The notes under the pieces are model-generated. The model had not been told where the DNA came from. It was given only the letters and a program-made list of their open reading frames with translations, and made no database searches. 6,983 nt of DNA from an uncultured Elusimicrobium sp. (GTDB lineage Bacteria; Elusimicrobiota; Elusimicrobia; Elusimicrobiales; Elusimicrobiaceae). Both the position numbers and the translations under genes were made by a program. Location of the stretch: positions 1-6,983 of the forward strand of contig CADAFA010000044.1 of NCBI GenBank assembly GCA_902787065.1, written 5' to 3'. Position 1 is the first letter of the stretch, and each line of letters begins with the position of its first letter. Of the stretch, positions 1 to 5,643 are shown piece by piece.

Positions 1-33
1 TCATAAAAGGACAATTTCAGCGGAGGTTACCCC

Positions 34-1032
34 ATGGCTAAAATAAATCAAAAAATGCAGGATAAAGATATTTTAAAAATTGCAAAAGAAGTTTTTATTT
101 CCGAAGAAACTGCTCTTAAAGATACCGCAAAGATTTTAGGTAAAAATTTTGTTAAAGCAGTTATGGCTGTAAGCAAATCAGGCGGGCGGCTTGTAGTTGT
201 CGGCATTGGTAAAAGCGGGCATATCGGGCGTAAAATTTCTGCTACTTTAGCCTCAACAGGAACACCCTCATTTTTTGTCCATCCCACTGAGGCTTTGCAT
301 GGTGATCTTGGTATGATAACCGAAAAAGACATTGTCCTTGCTCTGTCATTTTCCGGTGAAACTGAGGAACTTAGTAAAATTTTAACACCCCTTAAAAAAG
401 AAAAAATTAAAATTATTGCTTTAACAGGGCATAAAAATTCCACCCTCGGTAAAATAGCTGATATTTGCCTTGAAGTACAAATCAAACGCGAAGCCTGCCC
501 TTATAATTTAGCGCCCACATCTTCCACAACTGCGATGCTCGCTTTGGGTGACGCTTTAGCAATTTGTTTGATGAAAATCAAAAATTTCCATAAAGAAGAT
601 TTTGCTTTTTTTCACCCGGGGGGTACACTTGGTAAACTGTTAACTTACTTTGTAAAAGATATTATGTTTAAAGGTAAAAACCCTACTGTTTTAGAAGGGG
701 CAACGGTGCAAGATGCTTTATTTGTTATGACAAAAAACAAAACCGGTGCAGCTGCCATTGTTGATAAAAAAGGTTTGTTAAAAGGTTTTTTTACTGACGG
801 GGATTTGAGAAGACTTTTGCAAAAAAAGCAAAGTGTTCTCAATTTAAAAATTACCGAAGTTATGACAAAAAACCCTTTTGCCTTCCCGCAAGATATGCCT
901 GCTATTGAAGCAGCCAAAATAATCAATGCGCGCAAATTTGATAATGCTCCTGTTGTAGATAAAAAGAAAAAAGTTATAGGTTTTTTAGATAAAGATAATT
1001 TAATTGAATTTATTGCTTTAGCAAAAAAATAA
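34..1032 (+). CDS. kdsD: Arabinose-5-phosphate isomerase (KpsF/GutQ/KdsD family)
   Basis: This cytoplasmic enzyme interconverts D-ribulose 5-phosphate and D-arabinose 5-phosphate, the first committed step towards Kdo for LPS. The 332-aa protein has the full family architecture: an N-terminal SIS sugar-isomerase domain (about 35-180) and two CBS domains (about 208-264 and 273-332). Visible family motifs are GIGKSG (57-62), HGDLG (89-93), SFSGETEE (105-112), EACPYNLAPTSSTT (153-166) and FHPGGTLGK (193-201). K60, H89, E112, E153 and H194 fall one residue after the catalytic-site residues I recall for E. coli KdsD (K59, H88, E111, E152, H193), so it should be active. The start is supported by GGAGG at 22-26, 7 nt before the ATG. 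It heads an lpt operon, with lptC starting 1 bp after its stop, which favours an LPS role over a GutQ-like sugar-utilisation role. Confidence 0.95.
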   Translation: MAKINQKMQDKDILKIAKEVFISEETALKDTAKILGKNFVKAVMAVSKSGGRLVVVGIGKSGHIGRKISATLASTGTPSFFVHPTEALHGDLGMITEKDIVLALSFSGETEELSKILTPLKKEKIKIIALTGHKNSTLGKIADICLEVQIKREACPYNLAPTSSTTAMLALGDALAICLMKIKNFHKEDFAFFHPGGTLGKLLTYFVKDIMFKGKNPTVLEGATVQDALFVMTKNKTGAAAIVDKKGLLKGFFTDGDLRRLLQKKQSVLNLKITEVMTKNPFAFPQDMPAIEAAKIINARKFDNAPVVDKKKKVIGFLDKDNLIEFIALAKK

Positions 1033-1033
1033 A

Positions 1034-1552
1034 ATGAAAAAACTTTTAATATTAACCTTTTTAATTTTACTTAGTGCCTGCCAAAAAAGTACTTCAAACG
1101 GCGAGGCTAAAGTACCTGCCCAAAGGGCAGAAGGGGTTATTATGCGGGAGACCGCCGGCGGCGAGAGTACCTGGCAATTAAAAGCAACAGGGGCAGATTT
1201 TTATGATAATCAGGATGTTATGATGGATAACCCCCAAATTACCTTTAAGCAAAGCAAAGGGGACGCCGTTTTAACTGCTAAAAAAGGAACTTTTAAAGAA
1301 GGGATTATCACTTTTACAGGTTCGGTTGTAGTTACGGTTAAAGTGGAAGATTTAAAACTTACTACCTCTAAACTTTATTACAATACTAACACAAAAGTAT
1401 CGTGGACTGATGTCCCTTTTGTTTTAAAACGTAGCGGTGTTACAGTTAAAGGTAAAGCGCTTAAAGCAGATAGGGGCTTTTCAAATATTGAAATTTATAA
1501 ACAGGTTACTGATTTACCCCCCGATTTAAAAGGATTACAACCGTTAAAATGA
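1034..1552 (+). CDS. lptC: LPS export periplasmic protein LptC, lipoprotein form
   Basis: This is a probable LptC, the inner-membrane-anchored periplasmic component that receives LPS from the LptB2FG transporter and passes it to LptA. The 172-aa protein begins with a short hydrophobic signal (residues 3-15) ending in a lipobox, L-S-A-C, with the lipidated cysteine at C16. A polar linker and then an OstA/LptC-like beta-jellyroll follow (about 35-155), seen as alternating short strands such as WQLKATGADFYDNQD, DAVLTAKKGTFKEG and LKLTTSKLYYNTNTK. E. coli LptC is instead held by an uncleaved transmembrane helix. The start lies 1 bp after the kdsD stop without a clear Shine-Dalgarno, so translation is probably coupled. 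Its stop overlaps the lptA start (ATGA). Sequence conservation in this family is low, so position between kdsD and lptA/lptB carries much of the assignment. Confidence 0.85.
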   Translation: MKKLLILTFLILLSACQKSTSNGEAKVPAQRAEGVIMRETAGGESTWQLKATGADFYDNQDVMMDNPQITFKQSKGDAVLTAKKGTFKEGIITFTGSVVVTVKVEDLKLTTSKLYYNTNTKVSWTDVPFVLKRSGVTVKGKALKADRGFSNIEIYKQVTDLPPDLKGLQPLK

Positions 1553-2259
1553 AAAAGATATTTTTGCTTTTTACTTTCGTTTTTCTTGCCCCGTTTGTAC
1601 TAAGCCAGACGGAGCAAGATTTATCTATGCTTCTTGGTGGCATGGTAAAAAGTGATAAATGGATTATCAGAAAAGATAGTTTTGAAGAAGAATTTATCGG
1701 CAATGTTCGGTATGAAAATGAAATATATAAAATTTTCGCTGACAGAGCTTTGTCAAAAAGGAAAGATAAAATTTATGAGCTTTCCGGCAATGTTTTTTTA
1801 TCGCGTACGGAGAAGGATACATCCTTAACTTTAAATGCAAACCGTGTATTTTATAATCAAAGAAAGGATACAGGTTTTGCCCAGTCTTCAAAAAAAGCAC
1901 AGGTTAAAATAGTTTACACAACACCGGAAAATATATATACTTTGCTTGCAAATAAGGTAGAATTTTCAAATAAAGCAAATTTTTTTAAAGCAATAGGTAA
2001 AGTTCAATTAAGCGATAAAGAAAACACTTTGAAAGCCGAAGAAATAACTTTTGACAGAGTAAGCGGTATTTTTGAGGCACTTTCTGTCCGCCCCATAGTG
2101 CTTGGTAAAAATAAAGACGGCAGTTATGCTTTGGAAGCTGATAAAATTGTTATAGATACTAGGACCGAAAGATTTAAAGCAACAGGTAAAACGCAAGGTT
2201 GGTTGACTTTGCAAAAAAATTTAATGACACAGGAAAATTTAAAAAAGTTAAAGGAATAA
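1549..2259 (+). CDS. lptA: LptA/OstA-like periplasmic LPS transport protein
   Basis: This is a probable LptA, which forms the beta-jellyroll bridge across the periplasm along which LPS slides towards LptD in the outer membrane. The 236-aa protein starts with a signal peptide (charged MKK, hydrophobic 4-18, likely signal peptidase I cut after V-L-S at residue 19). The rest is an OstA-type repeat of short beta strands. The recurring pattern is 'A-D/N-x-hydrophobic' followed by a charged turn and 'G-N/K-V': ADRALSKRKDKIYELSGNV, LNANRVFYNQRKDTGFAQ, LLANKVEFSNKANFFKAIGKV, LKAEEITFDRVSGIFEA and LEADKIVIDTRTERFKATGK. It is longer than E. coli LptA (about 185 aa), consistent with an extra jellyroll stretch. 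The ATG overlaps the lptC stop by 4 bp, and lptB starts 2 bp after its stop. It could be a generic OstA-family protein, but the context makes LptA the best call. Confidence 0.85.
   Translation: MKKIFLLFTFVFLAPFVLSQTEQDLSMLLGGMVKSDKWIIRKDSFEEEFIGNVRYENEIYKIFADRALSKRKDKIYELSGNVFLSRTEKDTSLTLNANRVFYNQRKDTGFAQSSKKAQVKIVYTTPENIYTLLANKVEFSNKANFFKAIGKVQLSDKENTLKAEEITFDRVSGIFEALSVRPIVLGKNKDGSYALEADKIVIDTRTERFKATGKTQGWLTLQKNLMTQENLKKLKE
2251..2254 (+). promoter_or_regulatory. Ribosome-binding site that fixes the lptB start
   Basis: AAGG lies 7 nt before the ATG at 2262, inside the last codons of lptA. It supports starting LptB at 2262 rather than at an in-frame TTG at 2199. The longer version would add 21 residues with no similarity to the ABC family and would overlap lptA by about 60 bp. 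Confidence 0.6.
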
Positions 2260-2261
2260 TT

Positions 2262-2981
2262 ATGGAACTTTTAGGCATAGATTTAAAAAAAGCATATAAA
2301 GAAAGGCTTGTAGTTAAAGGGGTTTCCTTAAAAATAAATTCCGGGGAAATCGTGGGTTTGCTTGGCCCAAACGGGGCGGGGAAAACAACTTCATTTTATA
2401 TGATAGTAGGTTTTATCGCAGCAACTTCAGGGAAAGTTTTTATTGACGGCAAAGATGTTACCGCTTTACCTATGTATGAGCGCGCACGATGTGGGCTTGG
2501 CTATTTGGCACAAGAACCAACTATTTTCCGCGGTTTAACTGTTGAAGAAAATTTGCTTGCAATTTTGGAACGCCTTGAACCCGATGCCAAAAAACGGGCA
2601 GATAGGGTGGACCAGCTTTTAACTGAATTCGGCCTCACAAAACTTGCCAAACAAAAAGCGTGGACTTTATCCGGCGGGGAAAAGCGCCGCATGGAAATTG
2701 CACGTTGTATGATAAGTAACCCTAAAATTATTTTGCTTGATGAACCTTTTGTGGGTATTGACCCTATAACCGTAGCGGAACTTCGTGAAATGATTTTTAA
2801 ACTTAAAAGCCGTGGGCTTGGTATTTTGATTACGGACCATAATGTCCGTGAAACCCTGCCTTTAACAGAGCGAGCCTATTTAATTTACGACGGTAAAATT
2901 TTAGTTGAAGGCAGCCCCGATAAACTCTTAAATGATGAAAAGGCCCGCAAATTATATTTAGGCGAAAATTTTAAGATGTAA
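2262..2981 (+). CDS. lptB: LPS export ABC transporter ATP-binding protein LptB
   Basis: LptB is the cytoplasmic ATPase of the LptB2FG transporter, which extracts LPS from the inner membrane. From the ATG at 2262 it is 239 aa, close to the 241 aa of E. coli LptB. All ABC motifs are present and look intact: Walker A GPNGAGKTT (35-43), Q-loop Q84 in GYLAQE, signature LSGGE (136-140), Walker B IILLDEP (156-162) with catalytic E161, D-loop GIDP (165-168) and switch H193 in LITDHNVRE. The stretches GYLAQEPTIFRGLTVEENL and DEPFVGIDPITV are typical of LptB rather than of other ABC ATPases. It follows lptA by 2 bp. The membrane partners LptF and LptG are not in the window and must be encoded elsewhere. 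Confidence 0.96.
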   Translation: MELLGIDLKKAYKERLVVKGVSLKINSGEIVGLLGPNGAGKTTSFYMIVGFIAATSGKVFIDGKDVTALPMYERARCGLGYLAQEPTIFRGLTVEENLLAILERLEPDAKKRADRVDQLLTEFGLTKLAKQKAWTLSGGEKRRMEIARCMISNPKIILLDEPFVGIDPITVAELREMIFKLKSRGLGILITDHNVRETLPLTERAYLIYDGKILVEGSPDKLLNDEKARKLYLGENFKM

Positions 2982-2995
2982 TTTAAGGGGCTTAA

Positions 2996-4486
2996 ATGAT
3001 ATTTAGTGCCGGGAATTTTTTATTAATTGGTTCAATACTTTTATTTATCAGCATATTAGCTGGTAAAACAGGTTACCGCTTTGGCGTGCCGGCTTTACTT
3101 TTGTTCTTAGTTGTCGGTATGGCTTTTGGAAGTGACGGCCTTGGTATACAATTTTCAAACTATAAAGCGACGCAATTTATTGGCATGGTTGCGTTAAGCA
3201 TTATCTTATTTTCCGGCGGTATGGATACGAGGGGCAGTGATATTAAGCCGATAGCTAAAGAAGGTATAATTTTATCTACTGTCGGTGTTATTTTAACTGC
3301 TTTATTTACAGGGCTATTTGCCTATATTTTCCCTTCCTTAAAATTTGAACTTGGTTTAATGGGTTGTTTGTTGCTTGCGGCGGTAATGTCGTCAACAGAT
3401 TCGGCCTCGGTTTTTTCAATTTTACGTGCAAAGAATTTACATATTAAAGGTGATGTTCGCGCTTTGCTTGAGCTTGAAAGCGGCAGTAATGACCCTATGG
3501 CTTATATGCTTACGATTATGCTTATTAGTTTTATCAAACTAAGCAATTTAAGTTTTGATATTATGCTTTGGACCTTGGTTATACAATTATTTTTAGGTAT
3601 TATTTTGGGCTATATTTTTGGGCGTATTGCGGTTTTTGTAATGAACCATATAAATTTAGATTATTCTTCCTTATATTCCGTTTTTCTTTTGGCAATTGCT
3701 TTGTTTATATTTTCCGCAACTGATGCTTTACACGGTAACGGTTATTTGGCAGTTTATATAGCGGGCCTTGTGGTCGGCAATAATAAAGTAGCTTACAAAA
3801 AAAGTGTCGTTGTGTTTTTTGACGGTATTGCCTGGCTTTGCCAAATAATAATGTTTTTGGCCCTTGGGCTTTTGGTTAATCCGCGTGAACTTATTATAGT
3901 TGCACCTTTGGCGATTGGTGTCGCTTTATTTATGACTTTTATTGCAAGGCCTTTAACGGTGTTTTTGTGCTTATTGCCGTTTAAACATATAACAAGGAAC
4001 GGGAAACTATTTATTTCTTGGGTTGGCCTGCGAGGTGCCGTTCCTATTATTTTTGCCACTTACCCTTATGTTGACGGGGTTCCTTTCGCAAAAACAATTT
4101 TTAATATTGTATTTTTTATAACAATTATTTCTTTAGTTTTGCAAGGTACGACAGTTCCTTTATTTGCAAAAATCTTCGGTGTAATAGAAACAGAATTTAA
4201 GCATAAAGATTTTGCTGTATATGTGCCGGAAGATATTGCAATTACTTCTGAAATTAAAGTAACGCCTGAAATGCTAAAGCATGGTAATACCATCCGCCAG
4301 CTCGGGCTTGAAGATAATGCTTTGCCCATAATGTTAAAACGCGGCGGTAAATATATAATTGCCCGCGGTGCAACCGAACTTCAGGAAGGGGATAAAATTT
4401 TACTTATCGCCAAAGGCGAAGATGATTTAAATAATTTATGTGCAAATTTAGATATTCAGAATTGTGAAATTTACAGGGATGAATAA
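2996..4486 (+). CDS. CPA1-family potassium(sodium)/proton antiporter with C-terminal TrkA_C domain
   Basis: This is an inner-membrane cation/proton exchanger that resembles the NhaP2/CvrA group (K+/H+ antiporters). The 496-aa protein has about 12-13 hydrophobic segments over residues 5-390, then a soluble regulatory TrkA_C (RCK_C) domain at about 414-485. Ion-path motifs are STDSASV (133-139, D135) and LELESGSNDP (158-167), the latter containing the N165-D166 pair typical of electroneutral CPA1 exchangers. GNGYLAVYIAGLVVGN and WVGLRGAVPIIFATYP are further family signatures. It is shorter than E. coli CvrA (about 578 aa) and appears to lack the extra C-terminal CorC/HlyC-like domain. AAGGGG at 2985-2990, 5 nt before the ATG, supports the start. 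It follows lptB by 14 bp and is probably the last gene of the operon. Whether it moves K+ or Na+ cannot be read from sequence. Confidence 0.9.
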   Translation: MIFSAGNFLLIGSILLFISILAGKTGYRFGVPALLLFLVVGMAFGSDGLGIQFSNYKATQFIGMVALSIILFSGGMDTRGSDIKPIAKEGIILSTVGVILTALFTGLFAYIFPSLKFELGLMGCLLLAAVMSSTDSASVFSILRAKNLHIKGDVRALLELESGSNDPMAYMLTIMLISFIKLSNLSFDIMLWTLVIQLFLGIILGYIFGRIAVFVMNHINLDYSSLYSVFLLAIALFIFSATDALHGNGYLAVYIAGLVVGNNKVAYKKSVVVFFDGIAWLCQIIMFLALGLLVNPRELIIVAPLAIGVALFMTFIARPLTVFLCLLPFKHITRNGKLFISWVGLRGAVPIIFATYPYVDGVPFAKTIFNIVFFITIISLVLQGTTVPLFAKIFGVIETEFKHKDFAVYVPEDIAITSEIKVTPEMLKHGNTIRQLGLEDNALPIMLKRGGKYIIARGATELQEGDKILLIAKGEDDLNNLCANLDIQNCEIYRDE

Positions 4487-4498
4487 TTTAGCATAATA

Positions 4499-4507
4499 TG
4501 TTATACT
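4499..4507 (+). promoter_or_regulatory. Candidate extended -10 promoter for the downstream ncRNA
   Basis: The sequence TGTTATACT is an extended -10 element (TGn followed by TATACT), 12 bp past the antiporter stop. No convincing -35 hexamer is present at the usual distance, which extended -10 promoters tolerate. A transcript would start near 4514, just ahead of the run of hairpins. The call is inference from the motif and its placement. Confidence 0.45.
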
Positions 4508-4513
4508 TTTATT

Positions 4514-4757
4514 AAGAGGTTGATTTTAATGTAAGCCGTAAGTGAATTGGGCGGCTTAAAAAAATTTAAAACTGTTTTTGGAACCGTTAGAAACGGATAG
4601 CTAGAAATAGCGCCTATGAAAACCAAAAATGGTCGTTAAGGCATATAGTAACTTGGTTGATCCCCAAGGTGCTATATGCCAAATGTTTATCAGTTATGAT
4701 AAGCTACGGCTATTATTGAGGGTATTTCATAGGCCCCGAGATAAGGGCCGTTTTTAT
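4514..4757 (+). ncRNA. Candidate structured non-coding RNA, family not recognised
   Basis: This stretch of about 240 nt lies between a candidate promoter and an intrinsic terminator and is rich in base pairing. In order it holds: hairpin 4532-4538/4552-4558 (7 bp); hairpin 4584-4588/4592-4596; hairpin 4600-4603/4608-4611 closed by a GAAA tetraloop; and a long-range helix GCCTATGAAA/TTTCATAGGC (4612-4621/4725-4734, 10 bp, extendable by ACC/GGT past a bulged A). That helix encloses a two-part hairpin, 4640-4648/4672-4680 (9 bp) with 4652-4656/4664-4668 (5 bp), and hairpin 4687-4692/4697-4702 (6 bp, GTTA loop). The design suggests a stable sRNA or a riboswitch-like leader. I do not see the conserved cores of RNase P RNA, SRP RNA, tmRNA, 6S RNA or c-di-GMP riboswitches. 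The strand is set by the terminator U-tract. Ends are approximate. Confidence 0.55.
4732..4757 (+). terminator. Intrinsic terminator of the candidate ncRNA
   Basis: A GGCCC/GGGCC stem (4732-4736/4745-4749, 5 bp) with an 8-nt loop is followed by G and then TTTTTATTT. This is a typical rho-independent terminator on the plus strand. Its first three stem bases (4732-4734) are also the last three of the long-range helix that closes the ncRNA, so the two structures compete at their boundary. Confidence 0.65.
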
Positions 4758-4764
4758 TTGGCTT
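4748..4764 (+). repeat. 17-bp direct repeat, copy 1
   Basis: CCGTTTTTATTTGGCTT is repeated exactly at 4888-4904, 140 bp downstream. This copy includes the U-tract of the ncRNA terminator. The two copies bracket the palindrome at 4769-4865. Confidence 0.8.
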
Positions 4765-4768
4765 CGTC

Positions 4769-4865
4769 TTTTGCATTTATAGTGCGTTGCTCCTCGCTCG
4801 GATACACGGGGGCTTCGCCCCACTCTCGGTATACCTCGCTCGTCGCGCCTTCTCTAAATGCAAAA
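4769..4865. repeat. Imperfect palindrome of about 97 bp, GC-rich core
   Basis: The ends are an exact 11-bp inverted repeat, TTTTGCATTTA (4769-4779) and TAAATGCAAAA (4855-4865). At the centre is a perfect hairpin, GGGGC-TTC-GCCCC (4809-4821), flanked by the weakly paired GGATAC and GTATACC. CCTCGCTCG occurs in both halves. It is more GC-rich than the surrounding sequence, has no credible ORF and is bracketed by the 17-bp direct repeat. The best description is a small MITE-like or REP-like element; I do not recognise the family. Confidence 0.6.
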
Positions 4866-4887
4866 TACTGTGCCAAAATTTACAACA

Positions 4888-4904
4888 CCGTTTTTATTTG
4901 GCTT
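4888..4904 (+). repeat. 17-bp direct repeat, copy 2
   Basis: This is an exact second copy of the sequence at 4748-4764. It ends where the next palindrome begins, sharing two bases with it. There is no terminator stem in front of this copy, which suggests it arose by duplication rather than as a functional terminator tail. Confidence 0.8.
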
Positions 4905-5103
4905 AATTTCCTTATTGTCGCCACCCGTCTGCTTTGTCAGACGGGCGGGAGATGCCGAGCAAGTGTCGTTTCTTGTGAGGCAGAGGGGGATAAATAAGGA
5001 AAATAAAATAGGAAAACTAATCCCCCATCCGTCAAGCAAAAAACAAGTTTTTGCTTGCCACCCTCCGCCCGTCCACGACGGGTGAGGGCAATAAAGGAAG
5101 TAA
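4903..5103. repeat. Imperfect palindrome of about 200 bp upstream of the pilin gene
   Basis: The two halves of this stretch are imperfect reverse complements. The left end, TTAATTTCCTTATTG (4903-4917), mirrors CAATAAAGGAAGTAA (5089-5103). CACCCGTC (4922-4929) mirrors GACGGGTG (5077-5084), GACGGGCGG (4940-4948) mirrors CCGCCCGTC (5065-5073), and GGGGGAT (4985-4991) mirrors ATCCCCC (5020-5026). Each arm also folds alone: CCCGTCTG/CAGACGGG (4924-4931/4938-4945) on the left, CCCGTC/GACGGG inside CCCTC/GAGGG (5061-5088) on the right, plus a 10-bp stem CAAGCAAAAA/TTTTTGCTTG (5033-5042/5048-5057). No credible gene lies inside. It resembles a MITE or other mobile palindrome and ends 8 bp before the pilin Shine-Dalgarno, so it probably forms the pilin mRNA leader. 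Confidence 0.65.
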
Positions 5104-5125
5104 TTTGAAATAAAGGAGAAATAAA

Positions 5126-5632
5126 ATGAAAAAAGAAAAACAAAAAAATTGCAAAGGTTTTACTTTACTTGAGTTGCTTGTGGTAGTTATAATTATAGGT
5201 ATTTTGGCGGCAATTGCAATCCCGCAATATCAGGTGGCAACTAAAGTGGCAAAAATCAAAGGGCTTTACCCTACCATGCGAGCATTGGTTGAAGCCAGAA
5301 CAAATTATCGTTTAATACATAATGTTTGGACAACAAATATGGATGATTTGGATGTAGATGTTCCATATAATAGAAAAAATGGCAATTATTATTATACCGA
5401 TTGGGGTTGGTTTATGTTTCCAAATGATAGCAACGCTGTTATATATGAAGTTAATAATACGGATGTTGAATTAGAGTTTAGATATGGGTATTATATGTCT
5501 AGTTACGGTGCAAAGAATCAGGGTACTTGTATTGTAGATGCTAATAATAATCAAGCAAATAAAATATGTGAAAAATTAGGTGCAGTATATAAGAATGTTA
5601 TTGCCGGACGCAGTGTTTATCTCTTTTACTGA
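5126..5632 (+). CDS. Type IV pilin-like (PilE/pseudopilin) protein
   Basis: This is a probable secreted pilin or pseudopilin subunit that assembles through its N-terminal helix. The 168-aa precursor has a short charged leader (residues 1-11, ending K-G) and the class III signal GFTLLELLVVVIIIGILAAIAIP. Prepilin peptidase would cut after G11 and methylate F12. E16 is the conserved Glu5 of the mature protein. The hydrophobic helix runs to about residue 35, followed by the amphipathic stretch YQVATKVAKIKGLYPTMRALVEA. The rest is a small globular domain rich in Tyr and Asn. C135 and C148 near the end could form the disulfide-bounded D-region of type IV pilins. AAAGGAG at 5112-5118 supports the start. 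It stands alone, with no assembly ATPase or prepilin peptidase nearby, and ends 11 bp from convergent queH. A major pilin, minor pilin or type II secretion pseudopilin cannot be distinguished from sequence. Confidence 0.9.
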   Translation: MKKEKQKNCKGFTLLELLVVVIIIGILAAIAIPQYQVATKVAKIKGLYPTMRALVEARTNYRLIHNVWTTNMDDLDVDVPYNRKNGNYYYTDWGWFMFPNDSNAVIYEVNNTDVELEFRYGYYMSSYGAKNQGTCIVDANNNQANKICEKLGAVYKNVIAGRSVYLFY

Positions 5633-5643
5633 TTTTTATACTA

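Noticed and set aside
48..485. Minus-strand open frame inside kdsD, with similar antisense frames in the other operon genes
   Set aside because: They are shadows of strongly supported plus-strand genes, with no family features and no ribosome-binding sites.
2199..2261. Upstream TTG start extending LptB by 21 residues
   Set aside because: The ATG at 2262 has a well-placed AAGG and gives the normal LptB length, while the extension overlaps lptA and adds non-family sequence.
4652..4668. 5-bp stem with 7-nt loop (TTGATCC) resembling a tRNA T-arm
   Set aside because: The geometry fits, but the loop lacks the C56 and A58 expected in a T-loop, and no acceptor, D or anticodon arms surround it. It is neither a tRNA nor a clear tmRNA or Y-RNA module.
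4758..4775. Possible sigma-54 promoter (TGGC...TTGCA) facing the pilin gene
   Set aside because: The GG and GC dinucleotides are 11 bp apart instead of the required 10, and the site is 350 bp from the pilin start.
4629..4997. A 122-codon plus-strand open frame
   Set aside because: It runs through the ncRNA hairpins, the terminator and two palindromes. Its translation has no recognisable domain and its composition follows the underlying repeats.
4487..5125. CRISPR array, tracrRNA or retron as an explanation for the structured intergenic region
   Set aside because: There are no regularly spaced repeats, no cas gene, no reverse transcriptase and no anti-repeat partner in the window. The only exact direct repeat occurs twice, 140 bp apart.
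4854..5143. Short open frames on both strands over the 200-bp palindrome
   Set aside because: Palindromic GC-rich sequence readily stays open in several frames at once. None has a ribosome-binding site or a plausible protein pattern.
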